Shown one piece after another: positions 35,873-45,337 of a DNA stretch of 53,830 bases. The stretch lies in the NCBI GenBank assembly GCA_002724185.1, contig PBOB01000010.1, forward strand, positions 86,809 to 140,638, written 5' to 3'. Under the pieces are notes generated by a model that ran no database searches, was not told the DNA's origin, and saw only the letters and a program-made list of their open reading frames with translations. Positions within the stretch are counted from its first letter, which is position 1. Each line of letters starts with the position of its first letter. The DNA comes from Acidiferrobacteraceae bacterium. GTDB lineage: Bacteria > Pseudomonadota > Gammaproteobacteria > Arenicellales > UBA868. Position numbers and translations under genes: made by a program.

Positions 35873-37207
35873 TTAATATGGCGACTGACTGCATAATGTT
35901 TGCAAAATGTCTAAGGTTCGTTTTGTTGCTTGCCCATCTAAAGTGCTAACCCATCTTTCAAAAAGCACTTTTCTTTCATGCATTACTTCTTCAGAGTGAA
36001 TTATCGGCGACTGTAAAAGGTGTTCAAGGGTAGTTCGGTATTCATTATCATCAATAACAGTATTAAACAGGTGAAGATGATTTTTAAGGCCGAAATTTAC
36101 CCAATCTGGTGAGCATTGCAGATCCTTATAAGCTGGCAATATTACCCACTTACCAGCGAGCGCGGCTTCTAGCGTAGATGTTGATATCACTCCTACTACG
36201 CCTTTCGCAATATGAATAAGTTCATGGGCATCAGTGGAGAAATCAATAGTCATATTACTGAGATCGATAAGATCTAGCTGAGTTAGCTTGTCTTTTAGAT
36301 GCAGCCAGTAAGCAGAAGTTTGATGAGCCGGCTTAAACTTTATAATGAACTGATTAAAAGAATTATTTTTCGCAATTTCGGCGAATGTGATGTGCAGACG
36401 ATCAGTATACTCATAGCTATCGCCCGAAATCCAATTCCTGTACACTGTTGAGAATAATACAACTGGCCCAGCGCTAGTATCATACCTAGCTTTATAATTA
36501 GTATCCTGAGTTTCCACAACAAACTGGTCCATCCGACTATTTCCAGTGACATAGATCTTTTCTGGATTGGTAATTTGCGATTCAACCAGCATTCGTTTTG
36601 TTTCGCTATTTGATACCAAGAATGCTCTCCCATCAAATCCCAAGTATTGTTTTAGTTTCTTATGTCTAGTGAGTGAAATATCATAAGTCTTTTTATCAAT
36701 GAGGAATGTTTCCCTGTATAAAATTATATAAGCAACCCCGAGTTTGTCCGATATACTTCCCCAGTCTGCATTACGCCATGCTCGCAAGTCATGACTAAGG
36801 ACACAGTCGATTCTTAGCCATTTGTAGTAAATAGGTAGTATTTGATTTAAAACCTGAATAAGACGCTGGCGGCATTGATACGTGTGTGAATGAGGTTTTA
36901 CCCCATAATAATCAATATTATGTTTAATATTTTTTACGTAGTAGTCTGTATAGGCATTCTGGATCGATGGATTAATATAGAATACTTGTGCACCGCCAAG
37001 AGCTAAAGCTTCGGGTTCCCCCCTAAATTCGTGATGCGCAAGCACAAGAATTCTTAGCCCGCTTGATTGGCCAGTCCGGCGCCCCTTAATCCGATGAGTG
37101 TAAAGCCAAAATAGAGATACAATCCCCAGTTTCGCGCGCATTACAAGCGCTGTTCGTAGCATAAGAATTCCGACTACGACAGTTACTTTTTGTAGAATTC
37201 TATTCAT
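35873..37207 (-). CDS. surface carbohydrate transferase, GT-B-like (copy 2)
   Basis: This 444-residue protein is a paralogue of 13467-14777. The N-terminus has a hydrophobic anchor. The shared pattern is DWGSISDKLGVAYIILYRE, TGNSRMDQF and a C-terminal VISTSTLEAALAG. It has a different early segment, HHEFRGEPEALALGG. It looks like a CDP-glycerol-transferase-like GT-B protein with unknown donor. It is transcribed with the sugar-phosphate transferase gene at 34572-35801. A perfect inverted repeat lies 20-43 bases upstream of its ATG. Confidence 0.5.
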   Translation of the reverse strand: MNRILQKVTVVVGILMLRTALVMRAKLGIVSLFWLYTHRIKGRRTGQSSGLRILVLAHHEFRGEPEALALGGAQVFYINPSIQNAYTDYYVKNIKHNIDYYGVKPHSHTYQCRQRLIQVLNQILPIYYKWLRIDCVLSHDLRAWRNADWGSISDKLGVAYIILYRETFLIDKKTYDISLTRHKKLKQYLGFDGRAFLVSNSETKRMLVESQITNPEKIYVTGNSRMDQFVVETQDTNYKARYDTSAGPVVLFSTVYRNWISGDSYEYTDRLHITFAEIAKNNSFNQFIIKFKPAHQTSAYWLHLKDKLTQLDLIDLSNMTIDFSTDAHELIHIAKGVVGVISTSTLEAALAGKWVILPAYKDLQCSPDWVNFGLKNHLHLFNTVIDDNEYRTTLEHLLQSPIIHSEEVMHERKVLFERWVSTLDGQATKRTLDILQTLCSQSPY

Positions 37208-37226
37208 AATGTGCTTTATTCAGCTA

Positions 37227-37250
37227 AATTTACCAGTATCTCGGTAAATT
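37227..37250. promoter_or_regulatory. inverted repeat upstream of copy-2 transferase gene
   Basis: AATTTACC, then eight bases, then GGTAAATT: an 8/8 perfect dyad centred about 31 bases before the ATG at 37207, in the divergent 202-base gap shared with the 2OG oxygenase gene. It is low in GC, has no U-tract and a long loop, so an operator is more likely than a terminator. No known regulator is recognised. Confidence 0.35.
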
Positions 37251-37409
37251 GTGCCGCTATCATTTGGCGGGTATAGATTGATTTTCTTGTGTTTAAGGTT
37301 TGTCTGGAATGATAATGTAGCCATAAATCAGTCTGGATGGTATTTAGAATGAATAATTGTGGAACATCATGAATCTTGGCGATTGCCCTCTCCTGGTGAT
37401 ATAGAGTAA

Positions 37410-38204
37410 ATGGCTATTAATCTGTCCGAACAATATATTCAGGAAAACTACACTGGTTTAAAATCGTTGTGGTTCAAGCTTCTCATACGTTGTTATCGGT
37501 ATCGCTATGCATGGCGTGTTTCTCGTCTTCGCGTTGAGTCGGGCTATAGCCAAAGTCATCATCCTACAGCACAGCGCCGAATAGAGCCTTGCACGATACG
37601 CTCAGCTACTAGTTTGGAAAAGGCTCATTTCCGGGAGCATAAATGGGTATTTTTGGAGAATTTTTTTGAGAAAAATTATTTTGAGAGGCTCTCGTTGATT
37701 GATATACCAAAGTATCATCTCAAACCAATGGCACAATTGTTTAAGTCATATGATAACGGCTTAATTAACCCAGAGTATACATATAAACGTTATCCACCGA
37801 TATCGGAGTGCGTGAATTTTTTTTCGTCACCGAAATTTGAGAGCTGGATTGAAGAGTTAGCAGCTGATAATTTGGCAAGAGTTTTCGATAGGATGAAAAC
37901 CACGCGTGCATATAGAGGTTCGTCGTGTATACCACATGTTGACTCAATTGCTAAGGAGTTGGTGAGTGGAGAAGAAAACCAGAGTTTTAATGTGATTATT
38001 TTTGTAAAGGGCACCGGTGGTACCAACGCAGGTGGTACGTGCATTATGCGTGACAATGAATACGATATTGAATTTGAGCCGACTAATTTGACTAATTCTT
38101 GCTTAATTTATGATGCTGGTCAGATTTTTCACGGATTTCCGCCAATGAAAAAAGGCAAGAAGAGATGGATGATGGCGTTCAATATGAATCACACTAGCTT
38201 TTAG
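37410..38204 (+). CDS. 2OG-Fe(II) oxygenase-like protein
   Basis: This 264-residue protein carries a plausible Fe(II)/2-oxoglutarate oxygenase triad: IPHVDSI (H176, D178), then H241 in QIFHGFPP, with R252 in KKRWMMAF as the 2OG-binding arginine. GTCIMRDNE between them fits the usual strand. It differs from the oxygenases at 10940 and 51251, so three distinct oxygenases lie in the locus. The N-terminal 60 residues are basic with no membrane helix. It is a lone plus-strand gene, divergent from the transferase to its left and ending 13 bases from the convergent ABC exporter gene. The substrate is unknown. Confidence 0.65.
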   Translation: MAINLSEQYIQENYTGLKSLWFKLLIRCYRYRYAWRVSRLRVESGYSQSHHPTAQRRIEPCTIRSATSLEKAHFREHKWVFLENFFEKNYFERLSLIDIPKYHLKPMAQLFKSYDNGLINPEYTYKRYPPISECVNFFSSPKFESWIEELAADNLARVFDRMKTTRAYRGSSCIPHVDSIAKELVSGEENQSFNVIIFVKGTGGTNAGGTCIMRDNEYDIEFEPTNLTNSCLIYDAGQIFHGFPPMKKGKKRWMMAFNMNHTSF

Positions 38205-38217
38205 CAGGGGACTTTAT

Positions 38218-39984
38218 CTAGGTTGCTGGAATTACTTGATCGGGTGTTCCAGAGGCTGCCACTTTACCGTTTTCCAGTCGATATATGTAATCACATGATC
38301 GTACAGTACTTAGGCGATGAGCGATCACAATTAACGTCTTCTGTCCCTTTAGCCGGTTTATCTCGGATAGTATTTCGTTTTCTGTCTCAGTATCGAGAGC
38401 GCTTGTCGATTCATCCAGTACGAGTACCTCTCTTTGGTGGTAGAAAGCCCGGGCAATAGCGACACGTTGTTTCTGGCCACCACTCATGCGTAATCCTTTT
38501 TCTCCTAGATTGGTATCAAGGCCGAGAGGTGCATTGGACAGGAATTCAGAAAGGCGAGCATTCTTGAGAGCTTCTATAACATCTTCATCAACAATATCTT
38601 TTCGGAAGATACCAAATGCAACATTCTGACGCAGTGAAGCATCAGTTAGAAACGCATCCTGTGGGAGGTAAGCTATCTTTTTCCACCAACGTTTCAAATT
38701 GTAGGTGCTATCAAGCTTCTCCTCATTTACGTAGATGCTTCCTACAGTCGGTGCGAGCATACCAAGCAAGACATCAACTAGTGTCGTTTTTCCGGCACCA
38801 GATGGTCCAACTAGACCGATTGATTGTCCTTTATAAAGTGTCAAATCGATTCCCGTTAGCACTTGTGTTTCCGACTGTGGGTATTTGTACGCTACATTTG
38901 ATAATCTTAAGCTCTTAAAGTGTGCCGTATCATTCCTAGCTTCAATTTCATTATTAATGGGCATTTTACTGGATCCGATTATTATTGAAGCAAGAGATGC
39001 GACACCATGGCGTTGAAAGCGTAACTGCGAGGCGCCACTGGCGATTAAAGAAGCGGCGGGATTTAGTCGAATCCCAGCCAAACCAAAAACACTTATAGTT
39101 GGAATAAGGCTATTTAAGTCCCGAGTCCCATAGATCGCCGCGATCGTAAGCGACACAATAAATGTTACTAGAATAATTTCCAGAACATATCTAGGTATCA
39201 AGGCGATAATTTTAGATCGAACGCCATAATACTGAGCCGCGGCAGACTCCGTTTTGACTGATTGGACAAAAAAATCACGGCGACCAAAAACTTGAATTTC
39301 CTTAAAGCCAGCAACGGACTCAAGGAGCTTTTTCATCATATTCCTGGTATGTTGGTTCATCCGTCTTCCACCACTATGTAGGAATGATTTTAGGATTTTG
39401 TCATAGAGGAGCATCGTAAAAGCGACCATGCCTACTAGCACGAATAGTATTGGCCCTTCTGTTACAAGAAGGAATACCAGGATAGAGAGCGCCATTATCA
39501 TGTCACTCAAAATCTTTAAAACAGTGGTTAAACTGGCAACGTACTGCGACACGAAATTTGTATTGGCAGTTACCTGATCCGAACTATTTTGCTGGATATA
39601 TGATTCATAACTTGAATCGAGAAATCTCGAAATTAGTGTAGTGCGAAGATATACACCCACCCGTGCTGTGTATTGAAAAAGAAAATAGTTTACAAGTATC
39701 GAAATACATGCTCTTGCGAGGAAAACAGCGATTAATAATAAGCCAATAACGATTAAGATTTGTGGGTAGTCGGTGGGAGCGCCGAAAGAATCAAATATAT
39801 TCCTTAAGTCCTCGTGAATATATTCTGGGTTGATCAGTATAGCGGCATACCAGCCGACTAGACCAAGACCCACGATCTCAATGAGTGAGATCGAAAAAAA
39901 CAAGATACCGATTACAGGCAGCCATCTTTTATAACTACCCAAGAGAAGATACAGTTCCTTTGTATATACGATAATCTTATGCAT
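38218..39984 (-). CDS. ABC exporter, fused permease and ATPase (MsbA/PglK-like)
   Basis: This 588-residue half-transporter has an N-terminal six-helix membrane domain (about residues 15-320) and a C-terminal ATPase. ATPase motifs are Walker A VGPSGAGKTTLVDVL, signature MSGGQKQRVAIARAF, Walker B EVLVLDESTSALD and the H-loop IVIAHRLSTV. A homodimer could flip lipid-linked oligosaccharide, as PglK does, or export another lipid. No Wzx flippase is recognisable in the window, so this is a good candidate for glycan translocation. It lies downstream of the methyltransferase gene on the minus strand after a 116-base gap. Confidence 0.85.
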   Translation of the reverse strand: MHKIIVYTKELYLLLGSYKRWLPVIGILFFSISLIEIVGLGLVGWYAAILINPEYIHEDLRNIFDSFGAPTDYPQILIVIGLLLIAVFLARACISILVNYFLFQYTARVGVYLRTTLISRFLDSSYESYIQQNSSDQVTANTNFVSQYVASLTTVLKILSDMIMALSILVFLLVTEGPILFVLVGMVAFTMLLYDKILKSFLHSGGRRMNQHTRNMMKKLLESVAGFKEIQVFGRRDFFVQSVKTESAAAQYYGVRSKIIALIPRYVLEIILVTFIVSLTIAAIYGTRDLNSLIPTISVFGLAGIRLNPAASLIASGASQLRFQRHGVASLASIIIGSSKMPINNEIEARNDTAHFKSLRLSNVAYKYPQSETQVLTGIDLTLYKGQSIGLVGPSGAGKTTLVDVLLGMLAPTVGSIYVNEEKLDSTYNLKRWWKKIAYLPQDAFLTDASLRQNVAFGIFRKDIVDEDVIEALKNARLSEFLSNAPLGLDTNLGEKGLRMSGGQKQRVAIARAFYHQREVLVLDESTSALDTETENEILSEINRLKGQKTLIVIAHRLSTVRSCDYIYRLENGKVAASGTPDQVIPAT

Positions 39985-40100
39985 CTAAAGTTTAGATATC
40001 AATTGCGAGTATTCAGTGAGCACTCTGTTATCTTGAGTGTAAAATCTTTCGAATCAAAATAATTAAGTACAGTATAAGTGAACTTCGGAAAGCATAATTC

Positions 40101-41087
40101 CTACTTTTTCCGAGCGGTAGCATAAAGGTGGTGTCCCATATCGTACTGGTCAATTATTTTTTCGACTTCTGGGATTATAGATACTAATTCATCGTCCATT
40201 TTATCCATATTCGGAAAATATGGATCTTGATAGTTTAAATAGTTTCCTATAGGTTTTATACATGACACCCGAGTTGTCAGATTAATATCAGTAAATCCAT
40301 TGTTCTCTAGGATCATTGTGAGTGTACGTTTTGTGAAGTAACTAAGGTGATTGCGACCGTCAACTCCAAATGCTTTATCATGCAACATCCTCGCCACTAG
40401 GCTGCCATTATTTGGGACTAATAACGCAAGAAAACCATCTTTAACTAAAAGTTGGTTGCAGTGGTGTAAGATATCGTGAGGATTCGGTAAATGCTCTAGA
40501 ACTCCGAACATAGTTATAATGTCATACTGAGTGTTTCTTGGGTCAAGATCTTCAACTAATGTGTTTTCTACAGTGAGGCCGTAATGATCTTCAGCATGCT
40601 TTCTGGCTTTATTGTTTTGTTCAAGTCCGGTACATTTGTAACCGCGCTTTTCCGCGAGATGCATAAATTGTCCGATAGAGCAGCCGATATCAAGTAGTTG
40701 TCTAGGTGGAGATATATGTCTGGAAATTTCATCCAAAAAGAAATTGTACTTTTGATTATTATATTTGGTTTGATCAGCTGTTAATAGAATCTCAATCCAA
40801 ATGTCGTTAGATTCGCTGTGGGTATAATCTTGGAGAATCTTTGTGTTGGTAAGACGCGGGTTTGTATATATAAAATCACAATTGACACACTGTACAAAGG
40901 TAAATCCTTGTTTCTCAAAAATGGTCCGTGTATCTTCTTGGAAGCAGAGTGCGCACTTAACAGCTTCCGTAAGGGTTGCCTTTATATAGCCTGTTTCTAG
41001 GTCTTTTAATTCCTGAAGCTCTTTCTTTCTTGCTTGATCGTAGATATCACGAAGAGTAGAAATCTCAAAATGTTTATGGTGCACCAT
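40101..41087 (-). CDS. zinc-ribbon class I SAM methyltransferase
   Basis: This protein of about 328 residues resembles the methyltransferase at 9632-10930: a four-cysteine element (CALC and CVNC, followed by FIYTNPRL) and then a class I fold with LLDIGCSIGQFMHLAE as the SAM loop. ITMFGVLEHLPNP and a late SYFTKRTL match sugar methyltransferases of polysaccharide loci. It should methylate a nucleotide sugar or glycan hydroxyl or carbon; the position is unknown. ATG at 41087 is preferred over an in-frame TTG at 41090. It diverges from the sulfotransferase gene across about 126 bases. Confidence 0.8.
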   Translation of the reverse strand: MVHHKHFEISTLRDIYDQARKKELQELKDLETGYIKATLTEAVKCALCFQEDTRTIFEKQGFTFVQCVNCDFIYTNPRLTNTKILQDYTHSESNDIWIEILLTADQTKYNNQKYNFFLDEISRHISPPRQLLDIGCSIGQFMHLAEKRGYKCTGLEQNNKARKHAEDHYGLTVENTLVEDLDPRNTQYDIITMFGVLEHLPNPHDILHHCNQLLVKDGFLALLVPNNGSLVARMLHDKAFGVDGRNHLSYFTKRTLTMILENNGFTDINLTTRVSCIKPIGNYLNYQDPYFPNMDKMDDELVSIIPEVEKIIDQYDMGHHLYATARKK

Positions 41088-41213
41088 CAATCCAATGCTC
41101 TATTACTGGTATTTTTCAAACTTGGCCAAGTGACAAAGGTAAAATAGGGGGCTAGTATTCTCTTTATCAGCAAATTGTGTCTTGGTGTTAATTCTACGGA
41201 TTAAAGGTCAGGG

Positions 41214-42296
41214 ATGGTATTAGATTTTCAATCAATTCACCGTAAATTCTCGAATTGTGCGGTTTTATTGTCAAGCGGGCCAAGAGGTGGTTCAACTTTC
41301 GCAAATGAGGCCATAGGAATTCATCCAGAAATCTTGTGGGTTCCCTGGAATGACAAAACCCTGCACAGAACGTGGAACAAGCGAAATACTGACGATACGA
41401 CTTTTCGCAACCTCTTGTTGCGTGAGCCCGACTACTTTAACCGAGAATCTGCTATCAAGATACTGGGAAGTCATAACCTAGGTTTATTTGAAAGATATGT
41501 GGATACCGTTTGTTCACGTAGAAAATTGGAAGAGATCTATTGCCTGCATGGTATTTTGTATTGGATTATGAGCGGCATGCAAATGCCGTTGGATCAAATG
41601 AAATTTTGGATCAATAAAGCCAATACCTTCCGCAATATGTTGCCTCTACAACAAGCGCTGCCTTTGTGTCGTTTTGTTGTAATGCAAAGAGATCCTCGAC
41701 CTGTGACTCTAAGCTTGGCTAAAGTAAGAGCAGATAGAAAAAGGTTTTCAGACACGGATGTTGTGTGTGGGGCAATCGACTGGAATCGTCAGGCGGTAGG
41801 GTATGCTGAGTTTTTGGGGAGATCTGATAATCGGAGTTTACTTATACGGTATGAAGATTTAGTTTGCAGTAATGTAGATACACTAAACGATGTGTACCAA
41901 TTCCTTGGATTAGATACCTTGGATCATAATGAAATTAGTCAGAGAATGAAGCAAGTTTACTTTAAGCGTACTGGATCAGTCTATGATCAAGAGTTTGGCG
42001 CTGAAAATCCCAGGCCATCAGGCATTCAGCGTGAGGGTCTTCTAAGATGGAAAAAGCAGCTAGATGTGGTACAGATCACTATGATTGAAAAACTGACTCA
42101 GAAGCACGCAGCTTTTTACGGCTACAATATATCTGCTGAGTCAGCGATAACACTTCGAGCTTGCTTTAAAAGAATAGCTTCTTTAGGTCTTAGGTTGAAA
42201 CAGTTAGTTCGCTATTGGGACGCCAAAGTGCGCCTTGCAAGATTGCGACACAGAATTGGTCCATTATTTTCTGACACGATTGATAATGATGTTTGA
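41214..42296 (+). CDS. PAPS-dependent sulfotransferase family protein
   Basis: This 360-residue protein has the 5'-phosphosulfate loop LLSSGPRGGSTFANE (residues 18-32) and the 3'-phosphate motif VVMQRDPRPVTLSLAKV (near residues 155-171, with conserved Arg and Ser). This is the pattern of P-loop sulfotransferases that move sulfate from PAPS to a hydroxyl or amine. In this context the acceptor is probably a sugar of the glycan. No PAPS-making genes are in the window. Its 3' end overlaps the sialic-acid-synthase-like start by up to 11 bases, so it is translationally coupled to that pathway. Confidence 0.8.
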   Translation: MVLDFQSIHRKFSNCAVLLSSGPRGGSTFANEAIGIHPEILWVPWNDKTLHRTWNKRNTDDTTFRNLLLREPDYFNRESAIKILGSHNLGLFERYVDTVCSRRKLEEIYCLHGILYWIMSGMQMPLDQMKFWINKANTFRNMLPLQQALPLCRFVVMQRDPRPVTLSLAKVRADRKRFSDTDVVCGAIDWNRQAVGYAEFLGRSDNRSLLIRYEDLVCSNVDTLNDVYQFLGLDTLDHNEISQRMKQVYFKRTGSVYDQEFGAENPRPSGIQREGLLRWKKQLDVVQITMIEKLTQKHAAFYGYNISAESAITLRACFKRIASLGLRLKQLVRYWDAKVRLARLRHRIGPLFSDTIDNDV

Positions 42297-43308
42297 AGAA
42301 ATTATAGAAATTCAAGGTCGTAAAGTTGGTCCTGGGCAGCCATGTATGATAATTGCAGAGGCTGGTGTTAATCATTTCGGAGATTTGCAGAAAGCATTGG
42401 ACCTTGTTGATTTAGCGGTTTCAGCTGGAGCGGACGTTTATAAAATGCAAGCATTTCATACTGATGCACTAGTTTCTGATCATTTGCCGGAATGGAGAAA
42501 AAGACTTAAAAGCAAGGAGATCGATTACGATTTTTTGCGTGCTGTTAAAGACTATTGTGCAAAAAGACAGATCATTTTTATGTGTACTGCGCATGATGAG
42601 GTGGCGTTGGCTTGGCTGAGAGACTTAGATGTGAGTGCATTGAAAATTGGCTCGGGCGAACGAGGAAATGCAGAATTCCTCAAAATGCATGCGAAATTTG
42701 GGAGGCCAGTAATCTTATCGACAGGCATGTACTCTGAAGTTGACGTAATACGTGCTGTAGAAGTATTTGCAAAAGAGTCTATGCACCAGCTTGCAATATT
42801 ACACTGTGTGACGAGTTACCCAGTTCCATATTCGGAATTAAATTTGCAGGCAATCACAAGACTTAAGGAGATTTTTTGCGGGCCAGTAGGCTACTCAGAT
42901 CATTCGACTAATTTTGATTCAGCTATAGCTGCTGTTGCGCTCGGTGCTACAATCGTTGAGAAGCATATAACACTAGATTTTGATGTGCCAAATGCTCAAG
43001 ACTGGAAGGTATCAGCCGGCCCTAAAGACTTCCAACTTTATGTTTCTAAGATTAGAGATATCGAGCAGTCGTTGGGGCACTCTGAGATTACTATTCAGCA
43101 ATGTGAGGGTAAAGCTGAAGAGTGGGCTTTAAAAGTTGTAGTAGCAAAACATGCTCTCAAAGAAGGGCAACGACTTGATTTTTCCCATTTTATATATCAG
43201 CGTGCAGGTAGTGGTATTGCACCAGATAGAGTTGATGATATTGTGGGGAAGGTTATTAATACGAATATTGAAAAGGGAACGCCGATTCAATGGCACCAAC
43301 TAAAATAA
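42286..43308 (+). CDS. neuB: N-acetylneuraminate-synthase-family enzyme (NeuB-like)
   Basis: This 340-residue protein condenses phosphoenolpyruvate with a hexosamine to a nine-carbon nonulosonic acid. The N-terminal TIM barrel opens with IIAEAGVNHFGDLQKA, has AVSAGADVYKMQ and KIGSGE, and keeps GYSDHST and VEKHITLD. The C-terminal SAF antifreeze-like domain contains KHALKEGQRL. ATGs at 42286 and 42289 overlap the sulfotransferase stop; the longer frame from 42235 lies inside that gene and is rejected. With neuC and neuA homologues next to it, a sialic acid is the simplest product, but legionaminate-type variants cannot be excluded. Confidence 0.87.
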   Translation: MMFEEIIEIQGRKVGPGQPCMIIAEAGVNHFGDLQKALDLVDLAVSAGADVYKMQAFHTDALVSDHLPEWRKRLKSKEIDYDFLRAVKDYCAKRQIIFMCTAHDEVALAWLRDLDVSALKIGSGERGNAEFLKMHAKFGRPVILSTGMYSEVDVIRAVEVFAKESMHQLAILHCVTSYPVPYSELNLQAITRLKEIFCGPVGYSDHSTNFDSAIAAVALGATIVEKHITLDFDVPNAQDWKVSAGPKDFQLYVSKIRDIEQSLGHSEITIQQCEGKAEEWALKVVVAKHALKEGQRLDFSHFIYQRAGSGIAPDRVDDIVGKVINTNIEKGTPIQWHQLK

Positions 43309-44456
43309 GAAAAATTGCAGTGTTGTCGGGGAAAAGAGGAGGTTATGGTGCTATGCGCCCTATGATGCGCGAGATATGCCGCTGTCCTTATAATAGGTTG
43401 CAGTTGATTGTGACCGATCAGCATCTAGACACTAAATTTGGAAAAACAGAATCAGAAGTCGAAGCCGAGTTCGAAATCTCAGGGCGTATACCCATGGATC
43501 AGAAAGGTGACACGAATTCTGAGAGAGTTACTGCTTTAGGCATCTGCTTAGTTGGTATAGCTCAAACCCTACAAAAGTTGGAGCCAGATATCTTGGTTTT
43601 GTTTGGTGATCGTGGTGAAAGTTTAGTGGGCGCAATGGGCGCCATAAATATGGGAATTCCAATTGCACATATCCAAGGTGGTGATATAAGCGGTAATGTT
43701 GATGATCTGATGCGTAACGCTATTACTAAGTTGGCACATCTGCACTTCGCGTCCAATGAAAAAAGTGCTAAGCGTTTGATTGGCTTGGGCGAGAATGCAG
43801 ATTGCATATTCAATGTTGGAGATTGTCACGTTGATTCCATTGTTAATGGTGAATATACCAATGAACGCAATGTAAGAAAAAAATTTGATGTACAGAGTGA
43901 CCAAAGATTAGGTATCGTGTTGCAGCATCCCGAAACAATGTCGGGTAGAGATAGCTACTCTGACATGAAGGGGACTATCAAGGCGGTCACAAGCGTATTT
44001 GACAAAACAATAATCATCTACCCTTGCTCTGATCAAGGTCACGATGGAATTATCCGAGCTATAAACGAGCATAAGGATGCTAAGAGTGTAGCTATTTACC
44101 GAAATATTGATGCCACCGATTTCCTTGGGTTACTTTCCATTGCTTCTATGTTAATTGGAAATAGTTCTGCGGGAATTATTGAAAGCCCATATTTTCGTTT
44201 GCCAGTGATTAATCTTGGTGAGAGGCAAAGTGGAAGGCTGCATTCAGAAAATGTTATTCACGCGGAATTTGGGGAGAAGCCAATAACTGAAGCTATAGGC
44301 TTGATTGATACTGATATGGCTTTTTCCAAAGGGTTAGATAACCTTACAATCCACTATGGATCTGGAGGCTCCGGAAAAAGGATAGCAAGTATCTTGGCAG
44401 AAGTTGATTTATCAAAAGATTTACTAAGTAAACGAGAAGATGTTATTTCGCAATGA
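43290..44456 (+). CDS. neuC: UDP-GlcNAc 2-epimerase, hydrolysing (NeuC-like)
   Basis: This 388-residue GT-B-fold epimerase releases UDP from a UDP-N-acetylhexosamine and inverts C2, giving the ManNAc-type substrate for NeuB. Motifs include GKRGGYGAMRP near the N-terminus (the place of SRAEYG in NeuC), LFGDRGESL, HIQGGDISGNVDD, NAITKLAHLHF, and GNSSAGIIE with an active-site serine region. The start overlaps neuB by 19 bases and the stop overlaps neuA by 4, so the three are a tight coupled set. No 4,6-dehydratase or aminotransferase of legionaminate type is nearby, which favours a sialic-acid route. Confidence 0.87.
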   Translation: MAPTKIRKIAVLSGKRGGYGAMRPMMREICRCPYNRLQLIVTDQHLDTKFGKTESEVEAEFEISGRIPMDQKGDTNSERVTALGICLVGIAQTLQKLEPDILVLFGDRGESLVGAMGAINMGIPIAHIQGGDISGNVDDLMRNAITKLAHLHFASNEKSAKRLIGLGENADCIFNVGDCHVDSIVNGEYTNERNVRKKFDVQSDQRLGIVLQHPETMSGRDSYSDMKGTIKAVTSVFDKTIIIYPCSDQGHDGIIRAINEHKDAKSVAIYRNIDATDFLGLLSIASMLIGNSSAGIIESPYFRLPVINLGERQSGRLHSENVIHAEFGEKPITEAIGLIDTDMAFSKGLDNLTIHYGSGGSGKRIASILAEVDLSKDLLSKREDVISQ

Positions 44457-45181
44457 GCACACTTGCAGTAATACCGGCTCGTGGTGGATCAAAAGGGATA
44501 AGTAAAAAGAATCTTAGGTTGTTAGGTGGCTTACCTCTTGTCATGTGGGCTATTACCGCAGCCAAATTAGCCGATACAATTACACATATAGTGTTGACGA
44601 CTGATTCAGAAGAGATTGCTGAAATAGGTTACGACGAGAACATAGATGTTATATTCCGGGATTCCAGTTTGGCTACTGATAAAGCTCTTACAATCGATGT
44701 TTTAGCCGATGTTATTGATAAAGTGTCGGTTACAATAACAAATCAATGTCAATCGATTGTTTTGCTAGAACCTACAAGCCCATTTCGTAGTCCGAGAATA
44801 ATTGACGAGTGCACAAAAACATTTGGAGAAATGGAAGGTGGTTCGGTATTTACTGTTACACAATTAGAAAGGAATCCCGCAAACATATTTTTTGAGTCTG
44901 ATGGCATCACCAAACGTTATGTCAAAAACCCGATAGATGTATACGCGAGACGCCAAGAATACCAACATTTGAAGAGAATCAATGGCGCTGTTTATGTATC
45001 TAGCAAGGACTCTATATTGCGTGGTTGTCTACTAAGTGAACCGTTCGCTACGATAGAAATGAATCCTGAACTGTCTATAAACATTGATACTGAACTTGAT
45101 TTGCTCCTGGCAGAAACTATTATTGAAAAAGGATTACTCCCATCGGAGTTTGATAAGTTTCTTCATCATCAGTTTAAGTAA
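44453..45181 (+). CDS. neuA: CMP-nonulosonate (sialic acid) synthetase (NeuA-like)
   Basis: This 242-residue cytidylyltransferase activates the nonulosonic acid with CTP. It begins VIPARGGSKGISKKNL, the CMP-sugar synthetase P-loop, and has LLEPTSPFRS (a family nucleotide-binding element) and SINIDTELDL near the C-terminus. ATGA overlap with neuC shows coupling. A second, different CMP-sugar synthetase lies at 50071-50781, so each is probably specific to another sugar. About 156 non-coding bases follow before the SQD1-like gene. Confidence 0.9.
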   Translation: MSTLAVIPARGGSKGISKKNLRLLGGLPLVMWAITAAKLADTITHIVLTTDSEEIAEIGYDENIDVIFRDSSLATDKALTIDVLADVIDKVSVTITNQCQSIVLLEPTSPFRSPRIIDECTKTFGEMEGGSVFTVTQLERNPANIFFESDGITKRYVKNPIDVYARRQEYQHLKRINGAVYVSSKDSILRGCLLSEPFATIEMNPELSINIDTELDLLLAETIIEKGLLPSEFDKFLHHQFK

Positions 45182-45320
45182 TGACTATTGTTTTCGAAAT
45201 CATTGATTTTAAGGTATGAAAATAGACCTATTATGATTTAGTTGATAAAGTTCACTTTTGAGAGAATAGATTTTTGATATAGATAGAATGTGTACCTTGA
45301 AAACTATTGAAAGATCCTAC

Positions 45321-45328
45321 AGAGAGGT
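45321..45328 (+). promoter_or_regulatory. ribosome-binding site for a TTG start
   Basis: AGAGAGGT ends nine bases before TTG at 45338, where the conserved Rossmann motif of the SQD1-like protein begins (MKILVLGGDGYLG). No in-frame ATG fits, so TTG is the start. Confidence 0.5.
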
Positions 45329-45337
45329 AAGTAAGGT

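Noticed and set aside
42235..42285. Longer N-terminus for the NeuB-like protein
   Set aside because: The extra residues lie within the sulfotransferase gene and do not resemble NeuB; ATG at 42286 or 42289 places the IIAEAGVNH motif at the normal position.
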